Shown here in pieces: positions 61,424-64,000 of a DNA stretch of 64,000 nucleotides. The stretch comes from Marinospirillum alkalitolerans (GTDB taxonomy: Bacteria; Pseudomonadota; Gammaproteobacteria; Pseudomonadales; Halomonadaceae). The notes beneath the pieces are model-generated. The model was given only the letters and a program-made list of their open reading frames with translations, did no database searches and had not been told where the DNA came from. Each line of letters begins with the position of its first letter. The first letter of the stretch is position 1. The stretch is taken from contig NZ_JBANFI010000004.1 of assembly GCF_045055655.1 (NCBI RefSeq), positions 310,001-374,000 on the forward strand. The letters are read 5' to 3'. Both the position numbers and the translations under genes were made by a program.

Positions 61424-63278
61424 GATCAGCCTCTAATTGCGCGAGACGCTCAGGAGTGAGATAAGCATCAAAAATTTGTCGTGCCAATGGCGCGGCGATG
61501 CGACTCCCACCACCTTCAGCATTTTCAACAATCAGCGCCAGAGCAATCTGTGGGCGATCGGCCGGCGCAAAACCCATAAATAAGGCGTGATCACGCAGAT
61601 GTTCGGGGATGGCATCCCGATCATGCGTTTCTTCCTGGCTTAAGCCAAAAACCTGTGATGTGCCGGTTTTACCTGCAATACGATAGCGCGCACCTGCACC
61701 AGCAAAACGGGCTGTTCCTTCACGGCCGTGCATCACGTCTTCCATGCTGCCAATAATATAATCCCAGTAGGCTTCATGCTGTACGCTGATCGGTGCAGGA
61801 AGATCTGGATCTGGCAGGTCATCATCATTCATCAGTAAATGAGGGCGCACCCATTGGCCTCGATTGGCTAGCACCGCCGTTGCCGTGGCCAGCTGTAAGG
61901 GCGTCGTCAGCCAGTAGCCCTGCCCTATCCCTGTGCTCAAGGTCTCACCGGGAAACCAGGGCTGACGATGCACTTGACGCTTCCACTCCCGATTCGGCAT
62001 CAGGCCCGCTCGCGCTCCCTGGACATCTCGCGCCATGACCTGTCCAAACCCAAATTCGCGCATGGCAAGATCGATGCGATCGATGCCGAGCAAAAATGCC
62101 AGATGATAAAAGAAGGTATTGTTCGAGACTTCGATTGAACGCCGCAGATCGACCTCGCCATGCCCCCAACGCCGCCAATTGCGGTAGCGCCGATCATCAT
62201 TCGGTAGCTGATAAAAACCGGGATCATGGATCACGGTATCCATTTGAATCACATCTTCTTGTAAACCCAGCAGTCCGATAAAGGGCTTGATCGTCGAACC
62301 TGGGGCATAACGGCCACGAGCCGCCCGATCAAACAGGGGTTGCTGCGGATCACGGCGTAATTCATGAAAGGCAGTCGAATCAAGCGAGCCAATAAAAACA
62401 TTTGGGTCATAACCGGGTGAGCTGACCAATGCCAGAATGCCACCCGTGGCAGGCTCTATCGCCACCAATGCCGCACGCTGGCCAGCCAAAGCCTCGTAAG
62501 CAAAGGCTTGCAACTCAGCATCAAGATGCAGATGCAAATCCTCACCCGGACGCGGCGGTTCGGATTCCAGCAGACGAATCACTCGTCCACGAGCATTGGT
62601 TTCTACACGTCGAAACCCAACCTCTCCCAGCAGGCGTTCTTCATAGAAACGCTCAAGGCCAGTTTTGCCAATATAGTGCGTACCGCTATACGCGCGACGA
62701 TCAATACGCGCTTGATCTTCTTCACTGATCCGCCCGACATAGCCCAGAGCATGAGACAAGGCTGCACCATAGGGGTAATCGCGCAGCAGCTGAGCGGCCA
62801 CCTCGACACCTGGCAACAGATGGCGATTCACGGACAAGATGGCAATCTGCTCTTCAGTGAGCTGATCGAGCAACAAGGCAGGCTCAAAAGGACGGCGGCG
62901 CTGGCGGCTTCTTTCCTGCAGCTGCTCCTCACAAGCGGCATCAAGATCAAGGAAAAAGCACACGCGACGAATCACCAGCGGCACATTATCCGCCAGTTCG
63001 CGCGTTAAAGTGAGGCTATAGCTGGGCAGGTTATCCGCCAACAGGCGGCCTTCACGGTCGTAGATCAGCCCGCGCGTAGGTGGGATGGCTTCGACACTAA
63101 TACGGTTTCTTTCGGAGCGGCTGGCATGGACATCATATTGCCACAACTGCAAGTAGGCCATACGACTGACCAGGCCAGCCAGGATCAAAAGCACAAAAAA
63201 AAGCAGCAGGCGTGCACGAAAAAGAAAAATCTGCTTTTCTTTTTCTGGGTCTTTAATCTGACGATGAAATTCTGACAT
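61413..63278 (-). CDS. mrdA: penicillin-binding protein 2
   Basis: 621 residues. One N-terminal membrane helix (about 23-45), a PBP dimerisation domain (about 55-240; PPTRGLIYDREGRLLADNLPSYSLT) and a transpeptidase domain with SxxK in PGSTIKPFIGLL, SNN, and KTGTSQVFG. It cross-links peptidoglycan with RodA during cell elongation. Upstream rlmH is 31 bases away, so rsfS-rlmH-mrdA-rodA form one operon. Confidence 0.96.
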   Translation of the reverse strand: MSEFHRQIKDPEKEKQIFLFRARLLLFFVLLILAGLVSRMAYLQLWQYDVHASRSERNRISVEAIPPTRGLIYDREGRLLADNLPSYSLTLTRELADNVPLVIRRVCFFLDLDAACEEQLQERSRQRRRPFEPALLLDQLTEEQIAILSVNRHLLPGVEVAAQLLRDYPYGAALSHALGYVGRISEEDQARIDRRAYSGTHYIGKTGLERFYEERLLGEVGFRRVETNARGRVIRLLESEPPRPGEDLHLHLDAELQAFAYEALAGQRAALVAIEPATGGILALVSSPGYDPNVFIGSLDSTAFHELRRDPQQPLFDRAARGRYAPGSTIKPFIGLLGLQEDVIQMDTVIHDPGFYQLPNDDRRYRNWRRWGHGEVDLRRSIEVSNNTFFYHLAFLLGIDRIDLAMREFGFGQVMARDVQGARAGLMPNREWKRQVHRQPWFPGETLSTGIGQGYWLTTPLQLATATAVLANRGQWVRPHLLMNDDDLPDPDLPAPISVQHEAYWDYIIGSMEDVMHGREGTARFAGAGARYRIAGKTGTSQVFGLSQEETHDRDAIPEHLRDHALFMGFAPADRPQIALALIVENAEGGGSRIAAPLARQIFDAYLTPERLAQLEADHAP

Positions 63279-63309
63279 AGACGTGACTCAGACCTGCCGC
63301 GAACTGCGC

Positions 63310-63777
63310 TTAGCGGTGATAGGGATGACCGGAAATCAGGCTCCAGGCACGATAGAGCTGCTCTGCCAGCACAACGCGCACCAGAGGGTGAGGCAAGGTC
63401 AAGGCTGAAAGAGACCAGCGCTGTTCTGCTCGTTGCAGACAAGCATCGGCTAGGCCATCTGGCCCGCCAATCAGCAGGACCACATCACGGCCGTCCATGC
63501 GCCAATCCGTGGCCTGTTCCGCCAAGGTCTCACTAGACCAGGCCTTGCCTTGCACATCCAGCGCGATCACCCTTTCTTTAGGGTGAATCTTGGCCAACAA
63601 GGTCTGGCCTTCTTGCTCCTTGGCCTTCGCACCTGAGTGCTGACCTCGACGCTGACCGAGCGCACACTCCTCAAACTGAACCTTAAAATCGGCAGGCAGG
63701 CGGCGTAGATATTCATTCACCCCCTGCTCAACCCAAGACGGCATCTTTTGTCCAACGGCAAGGATTCTGATCTTCAC
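63310..63777 (-). CDS. rlmH: 23S rRNA pseudouridine-1915 N3-methyltransferase RlmH
   Basis: 155 residues, the usual length. SPOUT-fold knot motifs LLIGGPDGL (about residues 102-110) and LPHPLVRVVLAEQLYRAWSL with the C-terminal HPYHR. It methylates pseudouridine 1915 in 70S ribosomes using SAM. Its ATG overlaps the rsfS stop (ATGA), the standard linkage. Confidence 0.96.
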   Translation of the reverse strand: MKIRILAVGQKMPSWVEQGVNEYLRRLPADFKVQFEECALGQRRGQHSGAKAKEQEGQTLLAKIHPKERVIALDVQGKAWSSETLAEQATDWRMDGRDVVLLIGGPDGLADACLQRAEQRWSLSALTLPHPLVRVVLAEQLYRAWSLISGHPYHR

Positions 63778-64000
63778 CCTTGTGCAACCTGCTCTGCTGT
63801 CGGTGCCAGCTCACCCCAGAGCTTTTCAAGCGCATAATAGTCACGCGCTTCTTGCTGCATGATATGCACGAGCACATCACCGAGATCAACCAGCACCCAG
63901 TCACTGGCATCCTGTCCTTCAACGCTCAGCGGATGGATTTGTTCTTTCTTTAATTCATCGACGAGATGTCGGGCCAAAGCCGCCACCTGACGTGACGAGC
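63774..64000 (-). CDS. rsfS: ribosome silencing factor RsfS, N-terminus off the right edge
   Basis: The last 75 codons lie in the window. The frame is open to base 64000 (reads SSRQVAALARH into the known C-terminal half), and GQDASDWVLVDLGDVLVHIM with REYY-like RDYYALEKLW is typical of RsfS. It binds L14 to block 50S-30S joining in starved cells. A GTG inside the frame (63986) is an internal codon, not the start. Confidence 0.93.
   Translation of the reverse strand, partial: SSRQVAALARHLVDELKKEQIHPLSVEGQDASDWVLVDLGDVLVHIMQQEARDYYALEKLWGELAPTAEQVAQG

Overview
The window reads as chromosomal DNA of a gammaproteobacterium, probably a marine or haloalkaliphilic Oceanospirillales-type organism. 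This rests on the conserved block rsfS-rlmH-mrdA-rodA-mltB-rlpA-dacA-ybeD-lipB, the smr/prmB/aroC arrangement, a class I PHA synthase with phasin, a multisubunit Mrp-type Na+/H+ antiporter, compatible-solute transporters (BCCT and an ABC system) and many chemoreceptors and c-di-GMP proteins. Genes are tightly packed and base composition looks even. No rRNA, tRNA, insertion sequence, prophage or CRISPR array is visible. The genus cannot be fixed from the sequence alone.

Layout. 1-2.3 kb: the 5' part of a cryptochrome/photolyase-family gene (cut by the left edge) with its DUF2256 partner, a MAPEG membrane protein, and a small PAS protein that resembles photoactive yellow protein but lacks the chromophore cysteine. 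2.3-3.1 kb: a pirin. 3.3-11.4 kb: a signalling cluster (receiver-PP2C phosphatase, PAS chemoreceptor, large hybrid histidine kinase, receiver-HD-GYP phosphodiesterase, OmpR-type regulator, free Hpt protein). Together these could form a phosphorelay acting on c-di-GMP. 11.4-18.2 kb: a DUF294/CBS protein with a DEDD exonuclease, a BCCT transporter, and an osmolyte ABC transporter with a fused binding protein-permease. 18.2-22.6 kb: a second signalling pair (hybrid kinase plus receiver-GGDEF-EAL). 22.6-28.4 kb: a LysE exporter, selO, cheX, an Smr endonuclease, prmB and aroC.

28.6-31.4 kb is a polyhydroxyalkanoate cluster (DUF6489 protein, phasin, phaC). 31.5-33.5 kb is a dCache chemoreceptor. 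33.7-40.9 kb is an eight-gene Mrp-like operon in the order E-F-G-B-C-D followed by two further antiporter-like subunits. 41.1-46.7 kb holds another chemoreceptor, a HI0933-type flavoprotein, a sirtuin, a thioesterase, a nitroreductase and a membrane-anchored acidic protein carrying a FliM-like peptide. 46.7-51.3 kb has a YadGH-type exporter and metNIQ. 51.3-51.9 kb is an msrA gene broken by one extra G in a G6 tract. 52-54.7 kb is gyrA. 54.9-56 kb holds two unrecognised small genes. 56-64 kb is the lipoylation / cell-elongation / rRNA-methylation block, ending in rsfS, cut by the right edge.

The points most worth a second look are the cysteine-less PYP-like protein with a perfect terminator-like hairpin inside its coding sequence, the Mrp locus with three antiporter subunits in Mbh-like order, the msrA frameshift, and the membrane protein with a FliM N-terminus-like (CheY-binding-like) motif.
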